Below are positions 34,542 through 44,282 of a DNA stretch of 64,000 nucleotides, one piece after another. The stretch is from Imperialibacter sp040222385. GTDB taxonomy: Bacteria; Bacteroidota; Bacteroidia; Cytophagales; Cyclobacteriaceae. The notes beneath the pieces are model-generated. The model saw only the letters and a program-made list of their open reading frames with translations. It did no database searches and was not told the origin of the DNA. A program made the translations under genes and the position numbers. Where the stretch lies: contig NZ_JAVKDF010000022.1 in assembly GCF_040222385.1 (NCBI RefSeq), forward strand, positions 248,001 through 312,000, in the 5' to 3' direction. Positions within the stretch are counted from its first letter, which is position 1, and the number at the start of each line of letters is the position of its first letter.

Positions 34542-37147
34542 ACAACAAACCTACAGAAAAGCCCACGCCCTCGCCGCCCAAGTGGCTACTGGCGTTCCTT
34601 CGCTGGTTCTGCGATCCAGACCTTCTGGAAGACGTGGAAGGCGATCTGACCGAATTGTTCGAGCAGCGGGCGGAAAGCAGCCCAACCAGGGCACGGTGGC
34701 TTTTTGCGTTGGATGTAGTAAAGCTCCTCCGGCCAGGTATCGTCAAAAACTTTGCATTTGTCACAACTCAAAATAACAACGCTATGCTATTCAATCATGT
34801 CAAAATGGCGATTCGCCATGCGCTGAGGTACAAGGGGTACACTGCGCTCAATCTTTTCGGGCTCATTGTGGGGCTAACGTCAAGTATTCTTATTCTTCTA
34901 TGGGTCAACGACGAGGTAGAAAAGGACCAGTTTCATGTAAACGCCGCCCGCATCTATCAGGTATGGCGCAATATGTACCAGGCCAACGGAGAGGTAATCA
35001 CCACCGGAAGCATTCCCGGCCCTTTAGGAGGGGCGCTGGCCAACAATTATCCTGAAGTGGATGAAGTAACCTACTACAGCTGGGAACTGGAGCTGTTGTT
35101 TCGTCTCGAGGAAAACGTGTCTTATGAAAAGGGGAGGTATGTGTCGCCTGAATTCTTCAGCATTTTTAGTTTTCCTTTTGCTGCCGGTGATCCGGCGAGC
35201 GCTTTGAATGACCCGCATTCGGTTGTGATCTCCGAAAAACTCGCTAAAAAGTATTTTGGAGAAAGCTGGAAAACAGACGCATTAAGTAAGGTGATTAAAA
35301 TAGATGAAAGTCAGGAGTTTACAGTGTCTGGTGTTTTTGAAGACACCGGAAGTCAGTCTTCAATGACTTTTGATTTTTTACTCCCTGCCCACGAGTATAT
35401 CGCCCGTAACGAGTGGATCAAGAGCTGGTTCAATGGCGGTTTTAGTATCTACTTTACAGTGAAGCCCGGTGCCGATCTTGCCGCCGTGCAGCAAAGGATA
35501 GAGCAGGAAATCAACAACAATACAGACAACGCTGCTGATGAGCGGCTCATGGTGCTGAAGGCCACCGACACCTACCTGCATTCCAATTTTAAAAACGGTG
35601 TACCCTCCGGCGGACGAATTCAATATGTGAGAATACTTACGGTCATCGCTATTTTTCTGCTGGTGATTTCCTGCATCAACTTCATGAACCTGTCTACCGC
35701 CAGGGCAAGCCGCAGAACCAAAGAAATTGGCGTCAGAAAGGTGCTTGGTGCCCAAAGGCGTACGCTGGGTCAGCAGTTTATGGTGGAATCATTCATGATC
35801 ACCATTGTAGCGGCATTATTTTCCATTGGGCTTGTGCTGCTTATTATCCCTTACTTCAATGGCCTTACCGACAAGCAACTTTTCCTGGATTTTACAGACT
35901 CACGGTTTTGGATAGGCATAAGTACTTTGATTGCTGTTACCGGCTTGCTTTCCGGAAGTTATCCAGCCCTGTTATTGCCGTCCTTCAAAGTGACTAACTC
36001 GCTGAAAGGAGCAGTCCGGCAGTCTTCCTCAAGCATCTATTTCAGAAACGGCCTTGTCGTTTTTCAGTTTGCTTTGTCCATTATTCTGATCATTGGAAGC
36101 CTGGTGGTCGCCCGGCAGATGAACTTTGTGCTCAACAAAAACCTGGGCCTCGACAAAGAAAACATGGCATACCTGTACATGCCGCAGGATCTGGCCAACC
36201 GAAGGGACGTATACAGAACCGAGTTGCTCAATATACCCGAGGTAAAGGAAGTCTCTTTTGCCAGCGGCAATCCACTGCAGTACGGCCGCTCGACTGGTAG
36301 CTCGCAGTGGGACGGCAAAGATCCCAATGCAGAAATAGAAGTCAATGTATTGATGGTGGATTTGGGTTTTTTCTCTTCCATGGGAATGGAGATAGTTGAC
36401 GGTCGTGGTTTCTCGAAGGACTTCGCCTCAGACACTGCCAATTATATCATCAACGAAGTAATGGCCGACATCATGGGTTTTGACGAGCCACTGGGTCAAA
36501 ACCTGTCTGTTTGGGGCAGTAAGGGTAAGGTGATCGGGATCGTAAAGAACTTCCATATGCAGAGCCTGTATGAGCCAATTGCGCCTCTTGTAGTTGCCTA
36601 CAATCCCCCATACACCTCGGTAGCACTCATCAGGCTTCAAAACGACATACCCAAAGCCATCACAGGTATTGAAAAAGTAACGACGGCGCTTAGCCCTGCC
36701 TTTCCCTTCCAGTATGAGTTCATGGACACCAGCTATGCCGCTTCGTACCGCACTGAAATGTCGCTCAGTGCGCTGGTGAATATTTTTGCCATTGTCTCCA
36801 TCTTTATTTCCTGTTTGGGGCTTTTTGGGCTGTCTTCCTTTTCTGCCGACCAGCGATCCAAGGAAATTGGCATCAGAAAAGTGCACGGTGCCAGCGTACC
36901 AGGGCTCGTCATGCTGCTTTCCAGAGACTACGCACGACTGATGATCGTCGCTTTTGCGCTGGCAGCACCGGTAGCCTGGTATTATATGCAGGAATGGCTC
37001 AACGGTTTTGCCTTTAGAACTGACCTGACGGTGACAGCATTTCTGCTGGCTGGCCTCACAGCATTTGTGGTGGGGGCGCTTACAGTGAGTATGAAGTCAT
37101 ATCAGGCAGCCATTGCGAATCCAACGAGGACGCTGAAGGATGAGTAG
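34538..37147 (+). CDS. FtsX/MacB-type ABC permease with N-terminal prefix domain (copy 1)
   Basis: 869 residues. The first 75 residues are a permease prefix domain (PPKWLLAFLRWFCDPDLLED, GDLTELFEQRAE). The rest has the MacB_PCD/FtsX layout twice: helix, periplasmic MacB-like domain, three helices (about 375-500), a second periplasmic domain and three helices near the end. Signature stretches are TKEIGVRKVLGAQRRTLGQQF and SKEIGIRKVHGASVPGLVML. No ATPase domain is present; such transporters use a separate LolD-type ATPase. They work by mechanotransmission, driving export or lipoprotein transfer. The gene is translationally coupled to PadR. Confidence 0.88.
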   Translation: MNNKPTEKPTPSPPKWLLAFLRWFCDPDLLEDVEGDLTELFEQRAESSPTRARWLFALDVVKLLRPGIVKNFAFVTTQNNNAMLFNHVKMAIRHALRYKGYTALNLFGLIVGLTSSILILLWVNDEVEKDQFHVNAARIYQVWRNMYQANGEVITTGSIPGPLGGALANNYPEVDEVTYYSWELELLFRLEENVSYEKGRYVSPEFFSIFSFPFAAGDPASALNDPHSVVISEKLAKKYFGESWKTDALSKVIKIDESQEFTVSGVFEDTGSQSSMTFDFLLPAHEYIARNEWIKSWFNGGFSIYFTVKPGADLAAVQQRIEQEINNNTDNAADERLMVLKATDTYLHSNFKNGVPSGGRIQYVRILTVIAIFLLVISCINFMNLSTARASRRTKEIGVRKVLGAQRRTLGQQFMVESFMITIVAALFSIGLVLLIIPYFNGLTDKQLFLDFTDSRFWIGISTLIAVTGLLSGSYPALLLPSFKVTNSLKGAVRQSSSSIYFRNGLVVFQFALSIILIIGSLVVARQMNFVLNKNLGLDKENMAYLYMPQDLANRRDVYRTELLNIPEVKEVSFASGNPLQYGRSTGSSQWDGKDPNAEIEVNVLMVDLGFFSSMGMEIVDGRGFSKDFASDTANYIINEVMADIMGFDEPLGQNLSVWGSKGKVIGIVKNFHMQSLYEPIAPLVVAYNPPYTSVALIRLQNDIPKAITGIEKVTTALSPAFPFQYEFMDTSYAASYRTEMSLSALVNIFAIVSIFISCLGLFGLSSFSADQRSKEIGIRKVHGASVPGLVMLLSRDYARLMIVAFALAAPVAWYYMQEWLNGFAFRTDLTVTAFLLAGLTAFVVGALTVSMKSYQAAIANPTRTLKDE

Positions 37148-37156
37148 GTGTCACGA

Positions 37157-37187
37157 GCCCTTATGTCAATCCTGTTGATATAAGGGC
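37157..37187. terminator. Bidirectional terminator between convergent permease and ATPase genes
   Basis: A stem of about 13 bp with one G-T wobble (37157-37169 with 37175-37187) and a five-base loop TCCTG. It lies between genes that end at 37147 (plus) and 37266 (minus). The run of T is short, so efficiency is uncertain. Confidence 0.6.
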
Positions 37188-37265
37188 ATTCTTCCTTGGC
37201 TAGAAGAAATACCACGCCCAACAAGCACCTTCGTATAACAAGTAATCACGGAGAAACCCTTGAAA

Positions 37266-37940
37266 TCAAACAATCCGCCCATCTTCCATTTCTATGATCC
37301 TGTGCGTCTTTTCAGCAAACTCCGGATCGTGGGTGACTATGAGTAGCGTTTGATTCAACTCTTCAGACATTTCCTTGAAAATATCGAACACAATTTGACT
37401 GTTCTTTTTGTCGAGGTTGCCGGTTGGCTCGTCACCCATAATGATGAGAGGGTCGTTGATCATGGCCCTGGCAAGTGCTACCCGCTGTTTTTCTCCGCCT
37501 GATATCCTGTTGGCTTGTTTCAACGCCAGGTCTTGCATCCCAAGCAGCTTCAGCCTTTCCATGGCATTGTGCTCAATTTCCTTTTCGGAATACTTGTTGA
37601 GTTTCAAGCCGGGCAGCATCACGTTTCTCAGAACAGTAAACTCGTTCCACAAGTAGTGAAACTGGAAGACAAAACCGATTTTTTCGTTGCGGATGCGGGC
37701 AAGGTGAGGTTCATTCTTACCCTTTGTTGACTCCTGATCAATCAGCAGGTCTCCCTCGAAATCGGTGTCCATGGTCGAGAGAATGTATAGCAGGGTTGAC
37801 TTACCACAACCGGATTTGCCCATCATTGAGACGAACTCACCCTTGTTCACCTTGAAATTGATGTCTTTCAACACTTTCACAGTGACGGGGTCACGAAAAC
37901 TTTTGTTGATATGCCTGGCTTCTAAAACTACCTGTCCCAT
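37266..37940 (-). CDS. ABC transporter ATP-binding protein (LolD/MacB type)
   Basis: 224 residues. Walker A GKSGCGKSTLL, Q-loop FQFHYLWNEFT, signature motif ISGGEKQRVALARAM, Walker B PLIIMGDEPTGNLD, switch His in IVTHDPEF. The sequence belongs to the LolD/MacB/FtsE branch that powers FtsX-type permeases. It is the last gene of a three-gene operon after an adaptor and a permease, one base from the latter. It could also serve the two prefix-domain permeases that flank this operon. Confidence 0.94.
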   Translation of the reverse strand: MGQVVLEARHINKSFRDPVTVKVLKDINFKVNKGEFVSMMGKSGCGKSTLLYILSTMDTDFEGDLLIDQESTKGKNEPHLARIRNEKIGFVFQFHYLWNEFTVLRNVMLPGLKLNKYSEKEIEHNAMERLKLLGMQDLALKQANRISGGEKQRVALARAMINDPLIIMGDEPTGNLDKKNSQIVFDIFKEMSEELNQTLLIVTHDPEFAEKTHRIIEMEDGRIV

Positions 37941-37941
37941 G

Positions 37942-39201
37942 CTATTTCCCTCTTATAATGATGACCGGATCGATATGACTGGCTTTGCTGGCAGGGAAGA
38001 GCCCCGCCAGGTAAGTGGTGACCAGGGAAAAGCCCAGACCAATGCCATAGTAAATCAGGTCGTAGTTTACCGGATAGGTGGTGATAGTGGGCAGGGCAGC
38101 TGTGTTAAATGGAATATGATCGATCCCGACTGACGCCAGCAGCCCGAAGAGCAAGCCGGCAAGCCCTCCCGAGACACCTATGCTCAGGGCGATGAGAATG
38201 AAAATCCGGTTCACATCCTTGCCGGAAAACCCAGTAGCTTTTAAAATGGCAATGGAATCCATCTTCTCATAAATCATCATGTTCAGGATATTGTAAATCC
38301 CAAAACCTGAAACAATTAATAGCGTAATGCCGACGGCATAGGAAATAAGAGATCGCACAAAGCTGCCCGTTTCAAACTGTGAATTGGCCGTTTGGATGTC
38401 CTCCGCATCTACCTGAAATAATCGCTGATACTCCTTAGCCACTGCCGGTGCCCATTCCAGGTCATTCAGTTTCACCTGTATGTCGGTTATGTATGACTTA
38501 CCCCGGCCAAAGAGTTTTTGGGTGGTGCTTAGTGAAGCATAGCTTTGGGTCTTGTCAAACTCCTGAATGCCGGATTGGAAGTAGCCCACCACCTTCAACG
38601 GAAACCTTTCGCCTCCGGGGGTGGTGACATAGATAAGGTCGCCGATATCGGCCATGAGCTTGTCGGCCAGAGCCTTGCCCAAAATGATACTGTTGGGAAT
38701 GCTGGCAATGTCCTCAGGTCTACCTTCGGTTACATAGTCAGCGAAGTGAAAAAGCCGACTTTCAGCTTCCGCATCTATGCCGTTGACCACCCCGGTGATG
38801 TCGATGGTGCCAGTGTTAAAAAAGAGGGGAGCACTTACCTTGGGCGCCACGCCAAGCACCCGCTCATCCTGCCTGATGGCATGTAAAACAGCCTGGCTGT
38901 TGTATATCTCCTGACGAGAATTGGTCGGCTTAATCGACCGGACAAAATTATGGCCCGACGTAAACCCATTCGCCCTATCAATTGGCTGATTGGGGTTGAC
39001 CTTCACTTCGGAATATAAGCGTACGTGGGCCGTTCTGTTGAGAATGAGGCCGTCAAGCAAGTCGTTGAGGCCATTCATAAACCCGAGCAAGGCAATGAAC
39101 ATGGTGATGCTGAACATGACGCCAACGGCAGCCACCAATGTTTGCTTCCAGCGTGCCAGCAGGAGGGAGAGGGCAATTGAAGATATGAGCTTGTAGTTCA
39201 A
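37942..39201 (-). CDS. FtsX/LolC-type ABC permease
   Basis: 419 residues with an N-terminal membrane helix (WKQTLVAAVGVMFSITMFIALLGF), a MacB-like periplasmic domain of about 220 residues, and three helices at the end (SYAVGITLLIVSGFGIYNIL, IFILIALSIGVSGGLAGLLF, GLGFSLVTTYLAGLFPA). The FtsX motif is MDSIAILKATGFSGKDVNRI. It overlaps the start of the upstream adaptor gene by four bases and works with the ATPase downstream: a MacB-like pump split into two polypeptides. Confidence 0.9.
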   Translation of the reverse strand: MNYKLISSIALSLLLARWKQTLVAAVGVMFSITMFIALLGFMNGLNDLLDGLILNRTAHVRLYSEVKVNPNQPIDRANGFTSGHNFVRSIKPTNSRQEIYNSQAVLHAIRQDERVLGVAPKVSAPLFFNTGTIDITGVVNGIDAEAESRLFHFADYVTEGRPEDIASIPNSIILGKALADKLMADIGDLIYVTTPGGERFPLKVVGYFQSGIQEFDKTQSYASLSTTQKLFGRGKSYITDIQVKLNDLEWAPAVAKEYQRLFQVDAEDIQTANSQFETGSFVRSLISYAVGITLLIVSGFGIYNILNMMIYEKMDSIAILKATGFSGKDVNRIFILIALSIGVSGGLAGLLFGLLASVGIDHIPFNTAALPTITTYPVNYDLIYYGIGLGFSLVTTYLAGLFPASKASHIDPVIIIRGK

Positions 39202-40298
39202 TTTTCTGGCATTAAAATGTACTCATCTGCCGATAAACCACTAATGATTTCCACTTTCTCATAGTCCTTTAATCCGGTAACCACAGCCCTTTTTTCGCCG
39301 TTTTCCAACAAGACAGATGACTCATCCACCAGGTATTGCCGGGGTATCGTTAGGGCATCCTTTTTTGTTTGGATCACGATGTTTGCTTCAGCGGTCAGAA
39401 ATGGGTAAAGCACCTGAGGTTTGGAAACGAAATCAGCCATGACCGTGAAGGACTTACTCCGTTCGTTCATCGCCGGGATTACCCTGGTGACCACTGCCTC
39501 AAATACTTCGCCTTTGTAGCTGTCCATGCTCACAAAGACCTGCTGGCCAGTTTCAATACGAACGATATCATACTCATCTACCTGAAGTTCGAGGTAAAAC
39601 TGGCTGTCGTCGCCCAGCAGTGCCACCGGACTTTGCACGCTGACCAGCTCTCCAACCTCTTTCGAAATGGTGAAGACCGTTCCATCAATTTCACTTTTTA
39701 TGATGTACTCGTCGGCCAGTGTGCTGCTTATTTGCAGGTTATTGCTTGACTGCCTGGCATTGAGTGCCAGCTGACGCTGGAGGTCATCGTAGCGTGTCTT
39801 GGCTGACTGGTACGCCACAACAGCGTTTTCGTAAGCTAAAGTGGCTTGCTCCAGCTCCACCCTGGTGCCGATATCCTGTTCCCACAAGTGCTGCTTTCGT
39901 GCCAGCAGCGAAGAGTCATTGGTTAGCTTTGCCTTTGCAAAGTCCAGGGACATTTTAGCCTCATCGAGTTTTTGCTGGTTTTCGCTCAATTTGGCATTCT
40001 CAGCAGTAAGCTGTGCGTTTTTCACATTGAGGAGTGAGGCTTTATTGGATATTTTCAGCAGTGGCGCTCCCTTGGTCACTTTGTCACCCTCTGCTACAAA
40101 TATGTCTTCTACAATTCCGTTCACCGAAGAAAAGGCCTGATATTGGTCACTGGTTTTCACTGTTCCCGAAGCGTAGACAGATTCAGAAATGGGTTCGACG
40201 GTAGGCTGCACTTTTTCGGCGTCGTTGTTACAACCCGCTGTTAACATCAGGACTGCGATCATCATAAGATCAGTTCTTCGCATACTTCTTTTCATCAT
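39198..40298 (-). CDS. HlyD/MacA-type periplasmic adaptor lipoprotein
   Basis: 366 residues. Lipoprotein signal ending LTAGC. Order: membrane-proximal strands, a biotinyl-lipoyl-like half (NGIVEDIFVAEGDKVTKGAPL), a long coiled-coil hairpin at about 90-165 (LTAENAKLSENQQKLDEAKM), the second lipoyl half (IKSEIDGTVFTISKEVGELV) and a beta-barrel part (LELQVDEYDIVRIETGQQVF). It links an inner-membrane pump to an outer-membrane channel; no TolC gene is in this operon, so one is probably borrowed. The operon order is adaptor, permease, ATPase. The second Met at 40295 is an equally good start. Confidence 0.88.
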   Translation of the reverse strand: MMKRSMRRTDLMMIAVLMLTAGCNNDAEKVQPTVEPISESVYASGTVKTSDQYQAFSSVNGIVEDIFVAEGDKVTKGAPLLKISNKASLLNVKNAQLTAENAKLSENQQKLDEAKMSLDFAKAKLTNDSSLLARKQHLWEQDIGTRVELEQATLAYENAVVAYQSAKTRYDDLQRQLALNARQSSNNLQISSTLADEYIIKSEIDGTVFTISKEVGELVSVQSPVALLGDDSQFYLELQVDEYDIVRIETGQQVFVSMDSYKGEVFEAVVTRVIPAMNERSKSFTVMADFVSKPQVLYPFLTAEANIVIQTKKDALTIPRQYLVDESSVLLENGEKRAVVTGLKDYEKVEIISGLSADEYILMPEN

Positions 40299-40467
40299 TT
40301 GGACGATACAAGATGGTTAATCCAGTGGGCAGACCTCATGAGGATTGTCACCCTGTGAAATGACATACAGCAATTGGGTGGGGCCAGTTAATCTTTCTTT
40401 TTGCAGGTAATATATTGCTAGTGTTTCATTTCTTCCTATATTACCTTCAATTAGATACAAATAGCCA

Positions 40468-40818
40468 ATGACTAAACGTAACAACCTAGGGGAGTTTGAG
40501 GAGATCGTAATGCTGACGATAGGGGTATTGGGCGAAGAAGCCTACGGGCTTGCCATCAAAATGGAAATAGAGAAGCGGCTGGAAAGATCAGTGAGTATGG
40601 GTGCTTTGCATACAGGACTCTATCGCCTTGAAGAAAAAGGCTACCTGGAGTCGAGGCTCGGAGAGGCAACGAAAGTGAGGGGAGGGAAGCCCAAGCGATT
40701 CTTCCGGGTGACTGCCAGCGGGCAACGGGTGCTTAAGGAAGCCATGGAAGACAGGCAGAAGCTATGGAAGGACATACCGGCAGGGGTGTTTCAATTGTTT
40801 CCCAAAACGAATGGCTAA
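40468..40818 (+). CDS. PadR-family transcriptional regulator (copy 2)
   Basis: 116 residues with the same winged helix as copy 1: LGEFEEIVMLTIGVLGEEAYG, SVSMGALHTGLYRLEEKGYL, KVRGGKPKRFFRVTASGQRVL. It precedes a second prefix-domain permease with no gap (stop at 40816-40818, TTG start at 40819). The small distance and TTG start make translational coupling likely. Repressor of the permease and perhaps of the opposed operon that starts 170 bases away. Confidence 0.9.
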   Translation: MTKRNNLGEFEEIVMLTIGVLGEEAYGLAIKMEIEKRLERSVSMGALHTGLYRLEEKGYLESRLGEATKVRGGKPKRFFRVTASGQRVLKEAMEDRQKLWKDIPAGVFQLFPKTNG

Positions 40819-43482
40819 TTGAAAACTCCACCAAAAATATTGCTTTGGTTGCTAGATAGGTTCTGTCCACCCAGTCGGCAAGATTTGAAGGGCGACTTTT
40901 TGGAGCTGTACGAATACAGAGCCAGTGAATGGGGAAGGAGTAGGGCCAATTTGAGATTCCTGTGGGATACCGTTACCGTTCTGCCCTTGCGATTCTTGAT
41001 AAAAAAACCTCTACCTTCTCAATCATCTATTGTCATATTCAGTCACTATGTCAAAATAGCCTTTCGAACCCTAAGTAGAAGCAAGGTCTATTCTTCCATC
41101 AATATCCTCGGCCTGGCAGTAGGTATGGGTGTTTGCTTGCTGATTTACCAGTATATCAGTTTTGAGATGAGCTACGATCGAGGCTACGCTGGTTACCAAA
41201 ACATTTACCGGCTAACTCAAACGACATTCGAGGGGGGAGAGCAAGTTTGGCGAGATGTGTTTGTAGAGCAAGCACTTGGGCCTACTGCCTTGCAAACTAT
41301 TCCTGAAGTTCAGCAAATGGTAAGGGTTCACCCTCAGGACGTTGGTTTAATTATGATCAATGACTCTACCAACGAGCGACACCAGGAGGACAATATTTTG
41401 TATGTAGATCATGGTTTCCTGCAAATGTTTGATTTTCCGCTACTATACGGGAACCAGGACAAAGCTTTGTCGGAGCCTTATAACATGGTTATTACCAAGC
41501 GCATCGCCAATAAATATTTCGGTGGCACTGACCCAATTGGTAAAATGCTTATAGTAGGCGGTGGTGCTGCGCTAAGCGGAAACTATACCGTTACCGGCGT
41601 CCTCGAAGATTTGCCGGTCAATTCACATTTGCAGTTTGACTTTTTGCTGCCCATTGAGGTGAAGATGGACAACTACACGCAATACAAAGAAGATAATGGA
41701 TGGGAGTGGGCGATGTTTGCTACCTACATAAAAGTGCACGAACAAACAGATTTGGAAAGCCTAAGTGACAAGTTCGACAAAATGATTGCCACTTACGCAG
41801 CGGAAGAGTTGGAAAAACTGGGGCAGGTTTGGAAAACTGGTTTTCAGCCAGTTGCCGATATTCATTTGAGGTCAGACTATGCGAGGGATAATGCGACTAA
41901 CAATGGCGCATTACTTAACGTCCAATTCTTCGCCATTGTGGCTGCCTTTATTCTCTTGATGGCGTGGGTTAACTACATCAATATGTCGACAGCCAAAGCG
42001 ATGCGAAGAGCCAAAGAGGTTGGAATTAGAAAGTCGATTGGTGCCTATAGAAAACAATTGATAGGTCAGTTCCTCACCGAATCTTTAGTGCTCAATACCT
42101 TCGCTGGCATTTTGTCTCTAGTGATAGCGGGAGCCCTGATGCCTGTATTGAGCCAACTGGTTGGCAAACAACTGTTGTTCGATGTTCTTCAAACACCCAA
42201 ATTCTGGATTTGGAGTCTTGGTGTACTTGTAACTGGGTCTTGTATGTCAGGATTGTATCCTGCCTTTCTACTTTCTTCATTTCGTCCTTCTCACGTGCTT
42301 AAATCCAGTCAAATCGTTCAGGTAGGAGGCTTCGGATTAAGAAAGGGATTGATCACATTTCAGTTCTTTGTATCCATGCTTCTTATCGCAGCCACCTGGT
42401 TGATATATAGGCAAATTGTGTTCATGAAGAATGTTGACAAGGGAGTAGACATGGAAAAAATAGTAGTTGTTAACGGGCCCAGGGTTATTTTGAAAACGAT
42501 TAAAGAAGAGGGGACTACACTTCAATCGAAATATCAACTATTCAAATCGCTGGTAAATGGCCAGCACTCGGTTGAGGGCGCTACAGCTATCGGCAGTATT
42601 CCTGGCCGTGGCTATCAGTATTCTGTAGGTATACAGCTGATAGGTGATGAGGAAAGCAACGAACATTTGGGCAACATGGTCTTTACCGATAGTGATTTTG
42701 CGGATATCTATAACGTTGAATTCTTAGCCGGTGGTGGGTTTAGCGCAGACATGAAGCCCTATAAGGCTGCTATTGTTAATGAAGAAGCGGTAAAAGTATT
42801 CGGGCTCGGCTCGGCTCAGGAGGCGCTCGGTAAAAGGTTTGATTTAGGAGACACCACCAGAATAGTTGGTGTAATCAAGGATATTAACTGGAGTTCGCTG
42901 CGGGATCCACATGTGCCCATCTTATTTGTGCTTGATAATGAGTTTGGCGTATTTCTCTCCATAAAAATAAACCTCTCAAACATTCCTGAGACGCTACAGC
43001 ATATCGAAGCGTCGTATCACGCCGCTTTTCCCAACGACCCCTTCGAATACTTCTTCCTCGACGATGCTTTCAACCGCCAGTACCAGGCCGATCTGCAGTT
43101 TGGTACGCTCTTTACCGCATTCTCCGTGCTGGCCATTTTCATTAGCTGTCTGGGCCTTTTTGCCCTGGTTTCTTTCTCCGCCAGTCTCAAGACCAAAGAA
43201 ATCGGTATCCGAAAGGTGTTAGGTGCCTCGGTTGGTCAGCTAATGACTTTGCTTTCTAAAGAATACTTAGTTCTGTTGCTCATTGCCAGCGTGCTGGCTG
43301 TTCCGCTGGTCATCTGGGGTGGACAACAGTGGCTGGAGAACTATGCGTTCCGCATCGAAATGGGAGTGGAGTTCGTTGTGATTCCCGCCTTTTTGTTGCT
43401 GGTTGTGTCAGTACTCACAGTGAGTCACAGCACCTGGAAGGCAGCCAGGTCCAACCCTGTGGAGTCGTTGAAAACCGAATAG
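40819..43482 (+). CDS. FtsX/MacB-type ABC permease with N-terminal prefix domain (copy 2)
   Basis: 887 residues starting at TTG 40819 directly after the PadR stop; no better ATG exists upstream in frame. Prefix domain at about 1-65 (PPKILLWLLDRFCPPSRQDL, GDFLELYEYRASE), then two repeats of FtsX helices and MacB periplasmic domains. Signatures: RAKEVGIRKSIGAYRKQLIGQ and TKEIGIRKVLGASVGQLMTL. It is a paralogue of the permease at 34538, same length and layout, but diverged. It lacks an ATPase domain. Confidence 0.88.
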   Translation: MKTPPKILLWLLDRFCPPSRQDLKGDFLELYEYRASEWGRSRANLRFLWDTVTVLPLRFLIKKPLPSQSSIVIFSHYVKIAFRTLSRSKVYSSINILGLAVGMGVCLLIYQYISFEMSYDRGYAGYQNIYRLTQTTFEGGEQVWRDVFVEQALGPTALQTIPEVQQMVRVHPQDVGLIMINDSTNERHQEDNILYVDHGFLQMFDFPLLYGNQDKALSEPYNMVITKRIANKYFGGTDPIGKMLIVGGGAALSGNYTVTGVLEDLPVNSHLQFDFLLPIEVKMDNYTQYKEDNGWEWAMFATYIKVHEQTDLESLSDKFDKMIATYAAEELEKLGQVWKTGFQPVADIHLRSDYARDNATNNGALLNVQFFAIVAAFILLMAWVNYINMSTAKAMRRAKEVGIRKSIGAYRKQLIGQFLTESLVLNTFAGILSLVIAGALMPVLSQLVGKQLLFDVLQTPKFWIWSLGVLVTGSCMSGLYPAFLLSSFRPSHVLKSSQIVQVGGFGLRKGLITFQFFVSMLLIAATWLIYRQIVFMKNVDKGVDMEKIVVVNGPRVILKTIKEEGTTLQSKYQLFKSLVNGQHSVEGATAIGSIPGRGYQYSVGIQLIGDEESNEHLGNMVFTDSDFADIYNVEFLAGGGFSADMKPYKAAIVNEEAVKVFGLGSAQEALGKRFDLGDTTRIVGVIKDINWSSLRDPHVPILFVLDNEFGVFLSIKINLSNIPETLQHIEASYHAAFPNDPFEYFFLDDAFNRQYQADLQFGTLFTAFSVLAIFISCLGLFALVSFSASLKTKEIGIRKVLGASVGQLMTLLSKEYLVLLLIASVLAVPLVIWGGQQWLENYAFRIEMGVEFVVIPAFLLLVVSVLTVSHSTWKAARSNPVESLKTE

Positions 43483-43508
43483 CAGTGCCGACAAATCGGT
43501 TCACTGCT
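43481..43508 (+). terminator. Hairpin at the end of the second permease gene
   Basis: AGCAGTG-CCGA at 43481-43491 pairs with TCGG-(TT)-CACTGCT at 43496-43508. The downstream sequence is only moderately T-rich (TAATTGTTGTT), so termination may be partial. Confidence 0.5.
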
Positions 43509-43598
43509 TAATTGTTGTTAAATACTGCATCATTAGTGGCAATTCACTGTAGTATGCAAATATTGCGTTTAGAGACAAACTATCTTAACTTAAATCAG

Positions 43599-44282
43599 AT
43601 GGCAAGGAATTTACCTAAATGGATACTTCTCTGCTCCGCCTTATTCGCTGGCTGCCAGAAGGCCTATGAAATACAAGACATTGAAGGTCTTTGGCAGCTT
43701 GAAACCTACGAGCAGGATGCTTTGGCAAAGTCATTCAACCCTATCTTTCTTGAAATCAACGCCAACAGAAGCTTTGCCGTTTCCCGGGTAAAAGGAGACC
43801 TGACGGGCGTGTACAAGCTACAGTCAGACAAGCTGGTCATGTACAGCACAGACCTGGAATGGTTCAACTCCACCTGGTCGGTATTTCGGTACAAAGACCT
43901 CCTTAAACTAAAAGGGAAAGACAACAGAGACCGAAATGTGACGTTGTCATTTACCCGAATTGGCGAGGTACCTGACTTCGAAGAATTCGAGCGCACCATT
44001 GTAGGGGAGTGGGAGCTTTACAAAATAAGGAACCGGAACAAGGTAGAACGACTACACCAGACAGTCTTCAGCATAGACGAGCAGGGAAACTATGCAATTG
44101 TTGCTGCTGGTGATACCCGGGAAAGTGGTTTGGCGGTGATCAACACAAGGCACCGGAAAATCATTTTTGAACATGACAAAACAGAGTGGAAAGCGTGGTT
44201 GTATGGCAGAGAGCTACGGCTTACCAATGAGAAGACAGGAGTGGAGTATAGTTTGAAAAGGAGTGAGCTGAGTCTGAATTAG
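43599..44282 (+). CDS. Lipocalin-like lipoprotein
   Basis: About 227 residues from the ATG at 43599; longer starts lack a signal peptide. Lipobox ALFAGC after a short hydrophobic core. Mature protein holds two similar halves: IEGLWQLETYEQ with FLEINANRSFAVSR, and IVGEWELYKIRNRN with VFSIDEQGNYAIVA, each followed by strands with HxKI or KLxxYS endings, as in lipocalin-like domains of Bacteroidota. The internal duplication is seen by eye. Its 3' end overlaps the next gene, on the opposite strand, by four bases. Confidence 0.65.
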   Translation: MARNLPKWILLCSALFAGCQKAYEIQDIEGLWQLETYEQDALAKSFNPIFLEINANRSFAVSRVKGDLTGVYKLQSDKLVMYSTDLEWFNSTWSVFRYKDLLKLKGKDNRDRNVTLSFTRIGEVPDFEEFERTIVGEWELYKIRNRNKVERLHQTVFSIDEQGNYAIVAAGDTRESGLAVINTRHRKIIFEHDKTEWKAWLYGRELRLTNEKTGVEYSLKRSELSLN

